64,000 nucleotides of DNA from DATLZU01 sp051293835 (GTDB taxonomy: Bacteria > Nitrospirota > Nitrospiria > Nitrospirales > Nitrospiraceae). The stretch covers positions 1 to 64,000 of the forward strand of contig JBPKMA010000005.1 of the NCBI GenBank assembly GCA_051293835.1, read 5' to 3'. Shown piece after piece: positions 56,253-64,000 of the stretch; the first letter of the stretch is position 1, and every line of letters begins with the position of its first letter. The translations under genes and the position numbers were made by a program. Under the pieces are notes generated by a model. The model was not told the origin of the DNA. It was given only the letters and a program-made list of their open reading frames with translations, and searched no databases.

Positions 56253-57819
56253 CGGATCGATCAGGCGGCGACGGCACCTGATCTGGGTGTGGGGAATGAT
56301 GGCGATCCTCGGAAATTCAACGACCCTATCTGCGGGTGAACCGATGCTTCCGGGAGCGACGTTCGTGAACCCACTTTCTTTTCAAGGTCCGGATTCGTCG
56401 GTTCAATCACGCTGGCTGCCACAGACATTTGGGGACGAAGCGTCTCCACAGGTCTGGCGCCTATTGGAAGGAGTCATCGATCAAGGACCAGACCAGTTCC
56501 ACAACCAGTATGGAGTACCTAGTCCTGGGGGGGCTTTCCAGGGAATTCCTCTCACAGCCGGCGTCTTAGGCGGGGTGAGCATGCTGCCGGCCATAGTGCC
56601 CTCTGTTTCCATCGCTCAACGCTACGACACGAACGTATTTGGCACACCGCGAATCGCGGGGCTCGAAAGAGACGATTTCGTGACCACACTTTCTCCCCAG
56701 GTCGCCATTATTCCTCGTACGGGAGGACTAGTCAGCGGAAGCTTGCAGCTTGGTGGCATAGCGGAATACTACGCAAAACATCCCGAATTGAACTATATCG
56801 GAGGCAACGTCGGCGGATTTCTGGATTTAACGCGTCTGGTACAGCAAGCTCTGCCTCGAATGACGTTGATGGTATCGGATTCGTTCACGTACACCCCGCA
56901 GCCACCGGCGTTTTTGGCTGGCGGAGCAGTCAACGCGGTAGGCGATCCGGCTGACCAGGACCCGGCCAGCGCGTTTGCAAGAGGGCTTCAGATTCAGCGT
57001 GTCAACACGATGACAAATACGGCTTCGGTCGTCAGCACGTATGCCATGACTCCTGTGCTCAGTCTCTACATGAATGCGACCCATGCGTTTCAACGGTATG
57101 GAGCGACGCCGGGGGCACCAGCAGTAGCCAACCTCATCAGTACCGATATGCGATCGCTTTCGGCGGGGCCCCAGATCAGCCTCTCTCCAAACGAAACGGT
57201 TCGCATCCTGCTTACCCATGCTCGAACCGATTTCCTTGGCGGTCAAAGCGGCGAACTTCCCCCCTACTTTGAGGCTAACGGAGGGCTGATCGCCTATCGA
57301 CGACCACTGTTTACGCCAGCAGTCATTGGATTCGTGTCCGCCTCGGTCCAAGAAGTCATACCGAGCCATACTCTCCAATATACCGGAAATGCGTCCGTCA
57401 CCTGGACTCGGTTCCCCAACATGATCTCCCTCAGCTACTCACGGCAGGTCTCTCCGAGTTTTCTCGGAGTAGGCGCGCCACTCACAACCGACCTCGTGAG
57501 CCTCGGTATCACACGCACCTTAGGTCCAAGGCTGTCCGCAAGCTTAGCCGCAGATTACGCAAGAAGCCAATCGATTGGGGCGGCCTTACCAGAAGGCGTC
57601 CCCAATGCACCCCCAGAGTTTTCGTTTGATTCGTACCTCGCCAGCGCCTCGTTCACCTACCGAGTGGCCCCTGGCTTCCTCCTTTCGGGCAACTATCTGT
57701 ATTCGTTCTTTCAATCAAAAGGTCTGACTTCCGCCGGTGGTGTGATCGGCGTCACAGGAGAGCAGATCACGTTCGATAGGCACATGATCCTCCTCCAACT
57801 TCAAAAAGTCTGGTTCTAA
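56230..57819 (+). CDS. Outer-membrane beta-barrel protein of the polysaccharide locus
   Basis: A 529-residue exported protein with a signal peptide (MMAILGNSTTLSAGE) and a long series of amphipathic beta-strand-like segments (SLQLGGIAEYYAKHPELNYI, MTLMVSDSFTYTPQ, SLYMNATHAFQRYG) ending in the barrel-like ILLQLQKVWF with a terminal Phe. This is the pattern of outer-membrane proteins paired with exosortase-type exopolysaccharide loci. It begins with a GTG overlapping the previous gene by 23 bp; the exact start is uncertain. The role is inferred from context. Confidence 0.7.
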   Translation: MTRLWCHSGSIRRRRHLIWVWGMMAILGNSTTLSAGEPMLPGATFVNPLSFQGPDSSVQSRWLPQTFGDEASPQVWRLLEGVIDQGPDQFHNQYGVPSPGGAFQGIPLTAGVLGGVSMLPAIVPSVSIAQRYDTNVFGTPRIAGLERDDFVTTLSPQVAIIPRTGGLVSGSLQLGGIAEYYAKHPELNYIGGNVGGFLDLTRLVQQALPRMTLMVSDSFTYTPQPPAFLAGGAVNAVGDPADQDPASAFARGLQIQRVNTMTNTASVVSTYAMTPVLSLYMNATHAFQRYGATPGAPAVANLISTDMRSLSAGPQISLSPNETVRILLTHARTDFLGGQSGELPPYFEANGGLIAYRRPLFTPAVIGFVSASVQEVIPSHTLQYTGNASVTWTRFPNMISLSYSRQVSPSFLGVGAPLTTDLVSLGITRTLGPRLSASLAADYARSQSIGAALPEGVPNAPPEFSFDSYLASASFTYRVAPGFLLSGNYLYSFFQSKGLTSAGGVIGVTGEQITFDRHMILLQLQKVWF

Positions 57820-57823
57820 GCCC

Positions 57824-60136
57824 ATGATGAACTATACTCCGCATGACTATCTTCGCATTTTCAGCCGGCGCAAGTGGCTGATCGTCTCCATCTTGCTCAC
57901 GTGCGTAGCGAGTGCATGGGCCCTCGCTGAGTTTCTTCCTAAGCGGTACAAGTCCTCCACATTGATCGTCGTGGAAAGCCAAAAGGTGCCAGAAAGTTAT
58001 GTGAAGGGGGTCGTCACCGGCTCTGTGCAGGAGCGGCTCGGAACGATCAGACAACTGGTACTCAGCAGGAAAATCTTGACCCAAGTTATTGAGGAGGTTG
58101 GACTGGCTTCGGACAGACAAAAGGAAGACTCGATCGACGACATCCTGGAAAACTTGCGAAAGAACATCGAAATCACCACATCTCGAGACGAAGCCTTCTC
58201 CATCTCCTATCGGAACGAGAGTCCTGTTACCGCCATGAAGGTGACGGCGAAACTGGCCGAACTCTTCATCCAAGAAAATCTACGAAATCGCGAGCAATTG
58301 GTTGAAAGCGCCACGGAGTTTCTTCTTGGGGAACTGAATACGGCCAAGGAAGAGTTGGAGGCCAAGGAGAAAGCCATTGCCGAATTCAAACTGCGGTACA
58401 TGGGCGAGTTGCCAGGCCAGATTGAGGCCAACCTGCGGGCGTTGGACAGATTGCAGACCGAAGTCGCGACACGGTCGGAGACGCTGCATAAGCTGAACGA
58501 GCGCCTGGATTCCATAGAGAAAGCCATCAAAGAGTATCAGGCCACCGGTTCGGCTTCCATCCCGTTACCTCTACGCTCAGCCACTCGTTCCGCCAGACTG
58601 AAAGAGATGGAAAGCCGGCTGGCGACATTGTCGGCGACGTATAAAGATACGTACCCGGACATCATCTTGCTAAAACAAGAGATCGCGAGGCTCAAGTCGC
58701 TCCCTCCTGAATCGGATGCATCGGACGAATCTCTCCCCGCGGCATCCGGGACGGAACAGAAAGCCTCGAACAATCCAGTCCTGCGCGAACTGCTGAGGCA
58801 ACAACGCGAAGTCAAAAGCGAGATTGAGACGACAAAGGATACCCTCAATCGGTTAAACGCGCAGATCAAAATTTATGAGACCCGGGTCGAAAATACGCCA
58901 GTGCGCGAACAGCAATTGGCCACCTTGATGCGCGACTACGAAAATCTCCAACGCAATTACCAGGCATTGTTGGACAAACGACTGAACGCCCGTATCGCTG
59001 AGAATCTAGAACGCAAGCAACAGGGCGAACAGTTTAGAGTCATCGACCGTGCGAATCTTCCGGACACGCCGGAATGGCCGGACAAATTCCGTTTCCTCAT
59101 GGCCGGCCTGGCCATCGGATGCGGGTTAGGATTCGGTTCCGCGATCTTTCTTGAGCAACTCCGGGTTGCGTTTCAGGACGCCGAGGAGGTCGAGCGCATT
59201 CTCGGCATATCAGTTGTGGGCACGGTTCCGGACTTCAGCCTGGCCTATGGCACTGTCTTCGGTAAGTGGCTCAAGTCGGAAGGGCATCTCCCGCTTCCGT
59301 CTCCGCAGAGCGAAGCGGTTGCGTCGGCAGCACAACATCCGACAACGTTGCAGGTGGGTTGGAACTCGCTGGCTCCTTGGGGAAAAGAACGCACGCCCAG
59401 CGGCAAACGCGGAGGAACGAAAGGAGCACATCCCCGGTACCATCATGAATTAAACTTCGTCACGAAGTGGAAACCGGCCTCAGTGGCAGCCGAACAGTAT
59501 CGTGTCGCGGCTACTCGTCTGGTGCTGATGAGCGGGCACCGGAAATCCACCGTCGTACTGGTGACCAGCACGTTGAAAGGGGAAGGCAAGACATCGAGTG
59601 TCTTGAACCTTGCCTATGTTCTCGCCCACGATTTGGGAAAATCGACGCTCGCCATCGACTGCGATCTGAAGCATCCGAAATTGGGCAGTTACGCGGGACT
59701 GTCGGAAGGACCAGGGTTGGCCGAGGTACTCCGCGACAATGTCCCTGCCAATTCCTGCATGCAGACGCTCAACGGGGCCCCCCTGTTTCTCCTAACCGGG
59801 GGCTTCGTGTCGAAGTATCCCGTCCAGTTGCATCAGATTGAAAGGCTTCAATCTCTACTCGAAACGTTTCGCGACCAGCACGATTTCATCGTGCTCGATA
59901 CGCCGCCAGTCTATCCGGTGGCCGACGTCAATATGCTTGTCAATATGGCCGATGTCCTCGTGCTCGTTGTTCGGGCCGGCAATACACCCAGAGATCTCAC
60001 CAAGCGAGCCTTGTCGGCCCTGACAAGCAAACAGGAAAAGGAAAAGACAGTTTTGCTGACAGGAGTTCGTTCTCAAGACGTCCCGCACTATTTGCAGGAG
60101 GGGTATTACGTTCACCCCCGGGTGGAAAGCCTTTGA
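57824..60136 (+). CDS. Wzc-like polysaccharide co-polymerase with tyrosine-kinase domain
   Basis: A 770-residue inner-membrane protein. The N-terminal Wzz domain has membrane helices at about 18-38 and 425-445 and a long coiled-coil periplasmic part. The C-terminal P-loop domain has Walker A STLKGEGKTSSVLNLAYVLA (about 582-592), A' TLAIDCDLKHP and Walker B FIVLDTPPVYPVADV. The end has few tyrosines (HYLQEGYYVHP), less than the usual Tyr cluster. It sets chain length and couples export to kinase activity. ATG at 57824. Confidence 0.9.
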   Translation: MMNYTPHDYLRIFSRRKWLIVSILLTCVASAWALAEFLPKRYKSSTLIVVESQKVPESYVKGVVTGSVQERLGTIRQLVLSRKILTQVIEEVGLASDRQKEDSIDDILENLRKNIEITTSRDEAFSISYRNESPVTAMKVTAKLAELFIQENLRNREQLVESATEFLLGELNTAKEELEAKEKAIAEFKLRYMGELPGQIEANLRALDRLQTEVATRSETLHKLNERLDSIEKAIKEYQATGSASIPLPLRSATRSARLKEMESRLATLSATYKDTYPDIILLKQEIARLKSLPPESDASDESLPAASGTEQKASNNPVLRELLRQQREVKSEIETTKDTLNRLNAQIKIYETRVENTPVREQQLATLMRDYENLQRNYQALLDKRLNARIAENLERKQQGEQFRVIDRANLPDTPEWPDKFRFLMAGLAIGCGLGFGSAIFLEQLRVAFQDAEEVERILGISVVGTVPDFSLAYGTVFGKWLKSEGHLPLPSPQSEAVASAAQHPTTLQVGWNSLAPWGKERTPSGKRGGTKGAHPRYHHELNFVTKWKPASVAAEQYRVAATRLVLMSGHRKSTVVLVTSTLKGEGKTSSVLNLAYVLAHDLGKSTLAIDCDLKHPKLGSYAGLSEGPGLAEVLRDNVPANSCMQTLNGAPLFLLTGGFVSKYPVQLHQIERLQSLLETFRDQHDFIVLDTPPVYPVADVNMLVNMADVLVLVVRAGNTPRDLTKRALSALTSKQEKEKTVLLTGVRSQDVPHYLQEGYYVHPRVESL

Positions 60137-60155
60137 AAAGGACGGTTACGAACGC

Positions 60156-61193
60156 ATGGCTGTAATAACAGCAACAACCGCTCAACCCTCCTCTCGGCCA
60201 TTGCTCACATTGCCAGGATGGAAACGTCGGGTGCTTATCCTGGGAAGTGGAAAACTCGCCATCGATCTTTGCCAGATTTTGCTCGACCGGCAGAGATGGA
60301 CAACGGAGATCGTTGGATTCCTAGATAAGGAACCTGGAAGAATCGGACAACTCCTCGGACGGCGTGCAGTCATTGGTACATACGATCGGCTTTTCGAAAT
60401 CGTCGAGAGCCACAACGTGCACACTATTGTGGTCTGTTTGGAGGACCGACGTGCCGTGCTGCCCGTACAGACATTGCTCGACTTTAAAGCGATGGGCATC
60501 GAAGTTATCGACGGGCACATGCTGTACGAAGAAGAAGCCGGACGCCTTTTCATCGACGTGCTAAGACCGAGCGCGTTGATTTTTTCGACCGGCTTCCGCC
60601 GCCGTTGGATCACGATGGCGTTGAAACGCTTGGTCGATATCGTCATTTCTATCGTCGGCCTTTTGGTGCTGGCGCCGTTCATGGCTGCAATTGCGCTGCT
60701 GATCAAGCTCGACTCTCCGGGCCCGGTGTTTTATCGCCAAATGCGAGTTGGCTTGCGAGGACATCCCTATATGATGTGGAAGTTCCGTTCGATGTCGCAG
60801 GATGCTGAGAAACACGGGCCCCGCTGGGCCGACGCGAACGATCCCCGCATTTCTCGGGTCGGACGATGGCTGCGAAAACTTCGAATCGACGAGTTGCCGC
60901 AATTGATCAACGTGTTGAAGGGAGAAATGAGCCTGGTTGGTCCGAGGCCCGAGCGACCGATTTTCGTCCAGGAATTGCGAGCCATCATTCCATACTATGA
61001 TCTGAGACATACAGTCAGGCCGGGCATTACGGGATGGGCGCAAACGAAATTTCGTTACGGTGCATCAGCCGAAGATGCTCACACAAAACTGCAATACGAT
61101 CTGTACTACGTGAAAAACTTGTCGCTGTGGCTGGATGCCTTGGTTCTCATGCAAACACTTCTCGTAATGCTGCGCGGTGAGGGGGCGCGATGA
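60156..61193 (+). CDS. Undecaprenyl-phosphate sugar phosphotransferase, short form
   Basis: A 345-residue enzyme that starts the repeat unit by moving a sugar-1-phosphate to undecaprenyl phosphate. The first 130 residues form a CoA-binding-like Rossmann domain (RVLILGSGKLAIDLCQILLD), then one membrane segment (IVISIVGLLVLAPFMAAIAL) and the catalytic bacterial sugar-transferase domain (KFRSMSQDAEKHGPRWADAN, RIDELPQLINVLKGEMSLVG, RPGITGWAQ). The four N-terminal membrane helices of most relatives are absent. It overlaps the next gene by 4 bp. Confidence 0.88.
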   Translation: MAVITATTAQPSSRPLLTLPGWKRRVLILGSGKLAIDLCQILLDRQRWTTEIVGFLDKEPGRIGQLLGRRAVIGTYDRLFEIVESHNVHTIVVCLEDRRAVLPVQTLLDFKAMGIEVIDGHMLYEEEAGRLFIDVLRPSALIFSTGFRRRWITMALKRLVDIVISIVGLLVLAPFMAAIALLIKLDSPGPVFYRQMRVGLRGHPYMMWKFRSMSQDAEKHGPRWADANDPRISRVGRWLRKLRIDELPQLINVLKGEMSLVGPRPERPIFVQELRAIIPYYDLRHTVRPGITGWAQTKFRYGASAEDAHTKLQYDLYYVKNLSLWLDALVLMQTLLVMLRGEGAR

Positions 61194-62125
61194 ATAGTCT
61201 CGTTTCACCAGCGACAGTGAAGCATTATCTGTCCTTCGACGTGGAAGAACATTTTCACGTGTCAGCATTCGCCTCTCCCATGCGGCGCAGGCACTGGGAT
61301 TGCTTCGAGAGCAGGGTAGAGCGAAACGTACAGAAGATCTTGGCGTTGCTTGATGATCACAAGATACGAGCGACGTTCTTTGTTTTGGGCTGGGTTGCCG
61401 AGCGTCATCCGCGCATGATTCGAGACTTGGTTGCGCAGGGGCACGAAGTCGCTTCTCACGGCTATGCGCACGAACTGGTCACCGCACAGACTCCGGCCCT
61501 CTTCCGCGAAGACGTGAGAAAAACCAAAAGAATCCTGGAAGACGTGACCGGGACGAGCGTCCTGGGCTACAGGGCGCCGAGCTTTACAATCACAACCGAG
61601 ACACAGTGGGCCCTTCCCATTCTGGTGGAAGAAGGATATGCGTACGATTCGAGCATTTTTCCGGTATTTCACGACCGGTATGGCGTGCCTGGAGCGACAC
61701 CGTGGTGCCATGAGATATCCACGCCCTCGGGCCCATTATGGGAGGTCCCTCCGTCATCCTTCGGTGTATTCGGTTTGCGAATTCCTGTGGCAGGAGGTGG
61801 CTATTTCCGTCTGTTTCCGTATCCCGTGCTACGCACGATGCTTAAACGACTGGAAAAGGGTGGCCATCCGCTCGTGATGTATCTTCATCCGTGGGAACTG
61901 GATCCTGCGCAACCAAGGATGCGGGGCACCCTGATATCGCGGATACGGCATTACCTCAATCTCGAGAAAACCGAATCGCGACTGAAATGCCTCTTGGAGG
62001 ACTTCGCATTTTGTCCACTTCGAGAGGCCATGCCGATCCCGTTCACCCTCGCGAACAATTCCATCGTGCCAAACGGCGCTGCGCCTCTATCGCGCGCCCG
62101 GGAGAACGTTTATGGAATGGCGTAA
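61190..62125 (+). CDS. Polysaccharide deacetylase (exosortase-locus type)
   Basis: A 311-residue NodB-fold enzyme that removes acetyl groups from a polysaccharide. The opening HYLSFDVEEHFHVSAF is characteristic of deacetylases in exosortase-associated exopolysaccharide clusters; the zinc site is SHGYAHE (H-x3-H), and further motifs are GYRAPSFTIT and HPWELDPAQP. The C-terminal part resembles DUF3473. No signal peptide is visible, so it may act in the cytoplasm or at the membrane. It overlaps the antiterminator gene by 14 bp. Confidence 0.9.
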   Translation: MNSLVSPATVKHYLSFDVEEHFHVSAFASPMRRRHWDCFESRVERNVQKILALLDDHKIRATFFVLGWVAERHPRMIRDLVAQGHEVASHGYAHELVTAQTPALFREDVRKTKRILEDVTGTSVLGYRAPSFTITTETQWALPILVEEGYAYDSSIFPVFHDRYGVPGATPWCHEISTPSGPLWEVPPSSFGVFGLRIPVAGGGYFRLFPYPVLRTMLKRLEKGGHPLVMYLHPWELDPAQPRMRGTLISRIRHYLNLEKTESRLKCLLEDFAFCPLREAMPIPFTLANNSIVPNGAAPLSRARENVYGMA

Positions 62126-62747
62126 TACCTCTGCGGGCCCGTTTGGGCGCAACGCGAACATGATGGCGACAACGGTGGTTTCACTGCCTACAGGATCGGT
62201 TGCCGAAAGCGTATCGCAAGGGTTGAACGACCAGCCGATGGTGTCTCCCGCAAAGCGCTGTTGGTTCGCGATTTCGACCAAACCGCATCAAGAACGCATC
62301 GCGGAAGGAACGCTTCAGCGTTTAGGCATCGAAACGTTCTGTCCGCTACTGCAGGAACGCAAATGGATTCGACGGCGACAAGAGACGAAGGTGAGTCCCT
62401 TGTTCCCAGGGTACCTGTTCGCGCGATTCAGCCTGAAGGAGTCGTATCGCACCGTGCTCTATGCACGAGGCGTCAAAAGCATTGTTCGCTTCGGACCCGA
62501 TCCGGCCGTGGTCGAGGATTCTTTGATTGAAGGCCTGAAAGCCCGTCTTGATGAGGGATGCTTAAGCGTTCCGAGCAGATCGTTCCGTCCCGGTCAAATC
62601 GTCCGGATTGCGGACGGAACTCTGAACGGCCTCGAGGCAATCTTTGAACGGGAGTTGACAGGGTCTCAGCGAGCGATCCTGTTGTTGAAAGCGCTGGCTT
62701 TCAACGCGAGAGTCGTCGTTGCATTGGAACAGATTGCCAATCTTTAG
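62112..62747 (+). CDS. NusG/RfaH-like transcription antiterminator
   Basis: A 211-residue NusG paralogue. The N-terminal NGN domain begins KRCWFAISTKPHQERIAEGT and includes VSPLFPGYLFARFSL; the C-terminal KOW domain is SFRPGQIVRIADGTLNGLEA. RfaH, LoaP and UpxY proteins of this type let RNA polymerase read through long polysaccharide operons. It lies inside such an operon, and a hairpin-rich region follows. The first 50 residues are an extension; starts at 62160 or 62163 are possible. Confidence 0.9.
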   Translation: MEWRNTSAGPFGRNANMMATTVVSLPTGSVAESVSQGLNDQPMVSPAKRCWFAISTKPHQERIAEGTLQRLGIETFCPLLQERKWIRRRQETKVSPLFPGYLFARFSLKESYRTVLYARGVKSIVRFGPDPAVVEDSLIEGLKARLDEGCLSVPSRSFRPGQIVRIADGTLNGLEAIFERELTGSQRAILLLKALAFNARVVVALEQIANL

Positions 62748-62964
62748 GCAGTCTGGAGCATTGGGCGAAAACTGGCGGACCGCCGCACGGTTCCGCCAGA
62801 CGAGTCATAAGTCCGGTAACCTCGTCTCGGCGACGTAAAAGAATTGGTTAGCTTTGTCGCCGCCGAGCTCATTACCGCAAGGTGCCGGAAGGCAACGGAG
62901 GGTGAACCGGTATTCACCGGAGCGACGGTAGTCCATCCTTTCCTTTTCCGGAACTCAAACTTCA
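62748..62964 (+). promoter_or_regulatory. Hairpin-rich leader before the ABC transporter genes
   Basis: Three inverted repeats lie in 217 bp: CTGGCGGA/TCCGCCAG (62772-62799), CTCGGCGAC with GTCGCC-GCCGAG (62826-62867) and GGTGAA/TTCACC (62901-62918). None is followed by a clear T tract. The position directly after a NusG-like gene suggests a site where the antiterminator acts; no known riboswitch pattern was matched. Confidence 0.45.
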
Positions 62965-63894
62965 ATGTTTGCTTCACAAGCATTCAACAGAACGACGGCA
63001 GTAAAGCCCGATGGGCATGCTGGTGATATGGCGGGGATGCACGCGCAGGCTTCGAGGGTTCCAGCGAACACTGCGTTCTCTCCGACCGTGATCGAGTCGA
63101 AGCGCAACTCGTTTCATCTGAATGTTAGGGAACTCTGGGAATACAGAGAGTTGTTGTACTTCTTGGCTTGGAGGGACATGAAAGCGCGCTATGCCCAGAC
63201 CGTTTTGGGTGTCGCATGGGCGGTCATTCAGCCTTTGGCCGCAATGGTGATCTTTACGATCGTGTTCAGCCTGTGGGCCAAGCTGCCGTCGGATGGATTG
63301 CCGTACCCGTTGTTCGCCTATGGAGCACTTCTTCCCTGGACGCTGTTGGCGCGAAGCCTCGAGCGGAGTGGTCAGAGCGTGGTCGCGGAATCCAACTTGG
63401 TGAAAAAAGTCTATTTCCCGAGGGTGATTCTACCGATCGCCGCCACGCTCGCCGGCGTGATCGACTTCGTTATTGCCTTTGCTTTGCTCCTTCTGTTGAT
63501 GGCCTGGTATGGCATCACACCGACGTGGAAAATGATCGCGATCCCCGCGCTGGTCCTGTGTACGATCGGGACGTCCCTTGCCGTCAGTCTTTGGCTTTCC
63601 GCATTGAACGTCCACTATCGTGACGTCGCCGGAGCCATCCCGTTGTTGACGCAACTCTGGATGTATGCATCGCCGGTCGTGTATCCCTTGTCCCTTGTGC
63701 CGGAGCAGTGGCGCGCTGTCTATGGCTTGAATCCGATGGCGAGTATCATCGGTGGGTTTCGGTGGGCGCTCCTTGGAGGAGTCGCGCCCGACACCGGCAC
63801 AGCGATGGTAAGCGCATTGGCGACCTGCATTCTGCTCATTACCGGTCTCATCTTTTTTAATAGGATGTCGAGGACCTTTAGCGACGTGGTCTAA
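62965..63894 (+). CDS. ABC-2 type polysaccharide export permease
   Basis: A 309-residue inner-membrane permease with six hydrophobic segments and the ABC-2 polysaccharide pattern (LWEYRELLYFLAWRDMKARY, IQPLAAMVIFTIVFSLWAKL, KKVYFPRVILPIAATLAGVI, WMYASPVVYPLSLVP, NPMASIIGGFRWALLG). It is the Wzm-like subunit that exports polysaccharide across the inner membrane. The N-terminal 40 residues are variable, so ATG 62965 or 63028 may be the start. The ATPase gene begins 43 nt downstream. Confidence 0.9.
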   Translation: MFASQAFNRTTAVKPDGHAGDMAGMHAQASRVPANTAFSPTVIESKRNSFHLNVRELWEYRELLYFLAWRDMKARYAQTVLGVAWAVIQPLAAMVIFTIVFSLWAKLPSDGLPYPLFAYGALLPWTLLARSLERSGQSVVAESNLVKKVYFPRVILPIAATLAGVIDFVIAFALLLLLMAWYGITPTWKMIAIPALVLCTIGTSLAVSLWLSALNVHYRDVAGAIPLLTQLWMYASPVVYPLSLVPEQWRAVYGLNPMASIIGGFRWALLGGVAPDTGTAMVSALATCILLITGLIFFNRMSRTFSDVV

Positions 63895-63937
63895 CGCTGC
63901 TTTTTCATCTTCATCCCAGCCTGCCGAAACATTCTCT

Positions 63938-64000
63938 ATGGCAAACCTTTCCGTCAAAGTCGAGCGTCTTGGCAAGCAGTACCGGCTCGGAGTGCGGCGA
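63938..64000 (+). CDS. ABC transporter ATPase, partial (Wzt-like)
   Basis: The first 21 residues (MANLSVKVERLGKQYRLGVR and on) match the start of polysaccharide-export ATPases (the VENLSKxYRLG pattern). The gene runs off the window end, so the Walker motifs are not seen. It should pair with the preceding permease. Confidence 0.75.
   Translation, partial: MANLSVKVERLGKQYRLGVRR

Overview
The window is a gene-dense, GC-rich chromosomal segment of a Gram-negative bacterium. Lipoproteins, an outer-membrane barrel protein and Wza-type export proteins show an outer membrane. Gene content (separate glyQ/glyS, pyruvate phosphate dikinase, acetyl-CoA synthetase, gatCAB with panD, paired Wza-like proteins, a deacetylase of the exosortase-associated exopolysaccharide type) resembles Nitrospirota and especially Nitrospira. 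That assignment is an inference from content; no rRNA or other decisive marker is present. I saw no rRNA, tRNA, CRISPR array, insertion sequence or prophage.

Layout. 0-13.8 kb is housekeeping: an Rrf2-type regulator, glyQ-glyS, a small membrane protein, ppdK, ribD, a secreted esterase, an MFS transporter and ribE, many joined by 4-bp overlaps, and then acsA convergent to them. 13.9-20.6 kb is an envelope region: a secreted caspase-fold/TPR protein that lacks its catalytic cysteine, a run of four lipoprotein genes (LPP20-like, LpoB-like, COG3014-like, LPP20-like) and a PIN-domain toxin-antitoxin pair. 20.6-24.8 kb holds two genes broken by several separate frameshifts (a HEAT-repeat protein and a periplasmic LTxxQ protein of Spy/CpxP type), with intact proC between them. 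24.9-30.8 kb carries a ZIP metal transporter, a DUF4136 lipoprotein, a secreted methyltransferase, ftsH and an unknown exported protein. 30.8-34.6 kb is metG-holB-tmk on the minus strand. Diverging from it, 34.6-47.5 kb is a long plus-strand series: DUF502, glmU, glmS, gatC, panD, gatA, two small membrane proteins, gatB, eno, ftsB, era and mgtE. 47.5-50.6 kb is accessory and decayed: a broken MntA-HepT toxin-antitoxin module, recO, and a stretch with no intact gene. 50.6-53.1 kb has a DUF971 protein, glgA and a lipoprotein.

53.4-64 kb is an exopolysaccharide locus: a LuxR-type regulator and a PilZ protein at its edge, two tandem Wza-like export proteins, an outer-membrane barrel protein, a Wzc-like chain-length ATPase, a polyprenyl-phosphate sugar transferase, a polysaccharide deacetylase, a NusG/RfaH-like antiterminator, and an ABC-2 permease with the start of its ATPase at the window edge. 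Together these would start, elongate, modify and export a surface polysaccharide.

The most notable points are the catalytically dead caspase homologue beside the lipoprotein run, a perfect palindrome in front of the polysaccharide operon, a hairpin-rich leader downstream of the NusG-like gene, two promoters placed so that the transcripts would be almost leaderless (the Rrf2 gene and proC), and the clustering of frameshifts in accessory genes while housekeeping genes are intact.
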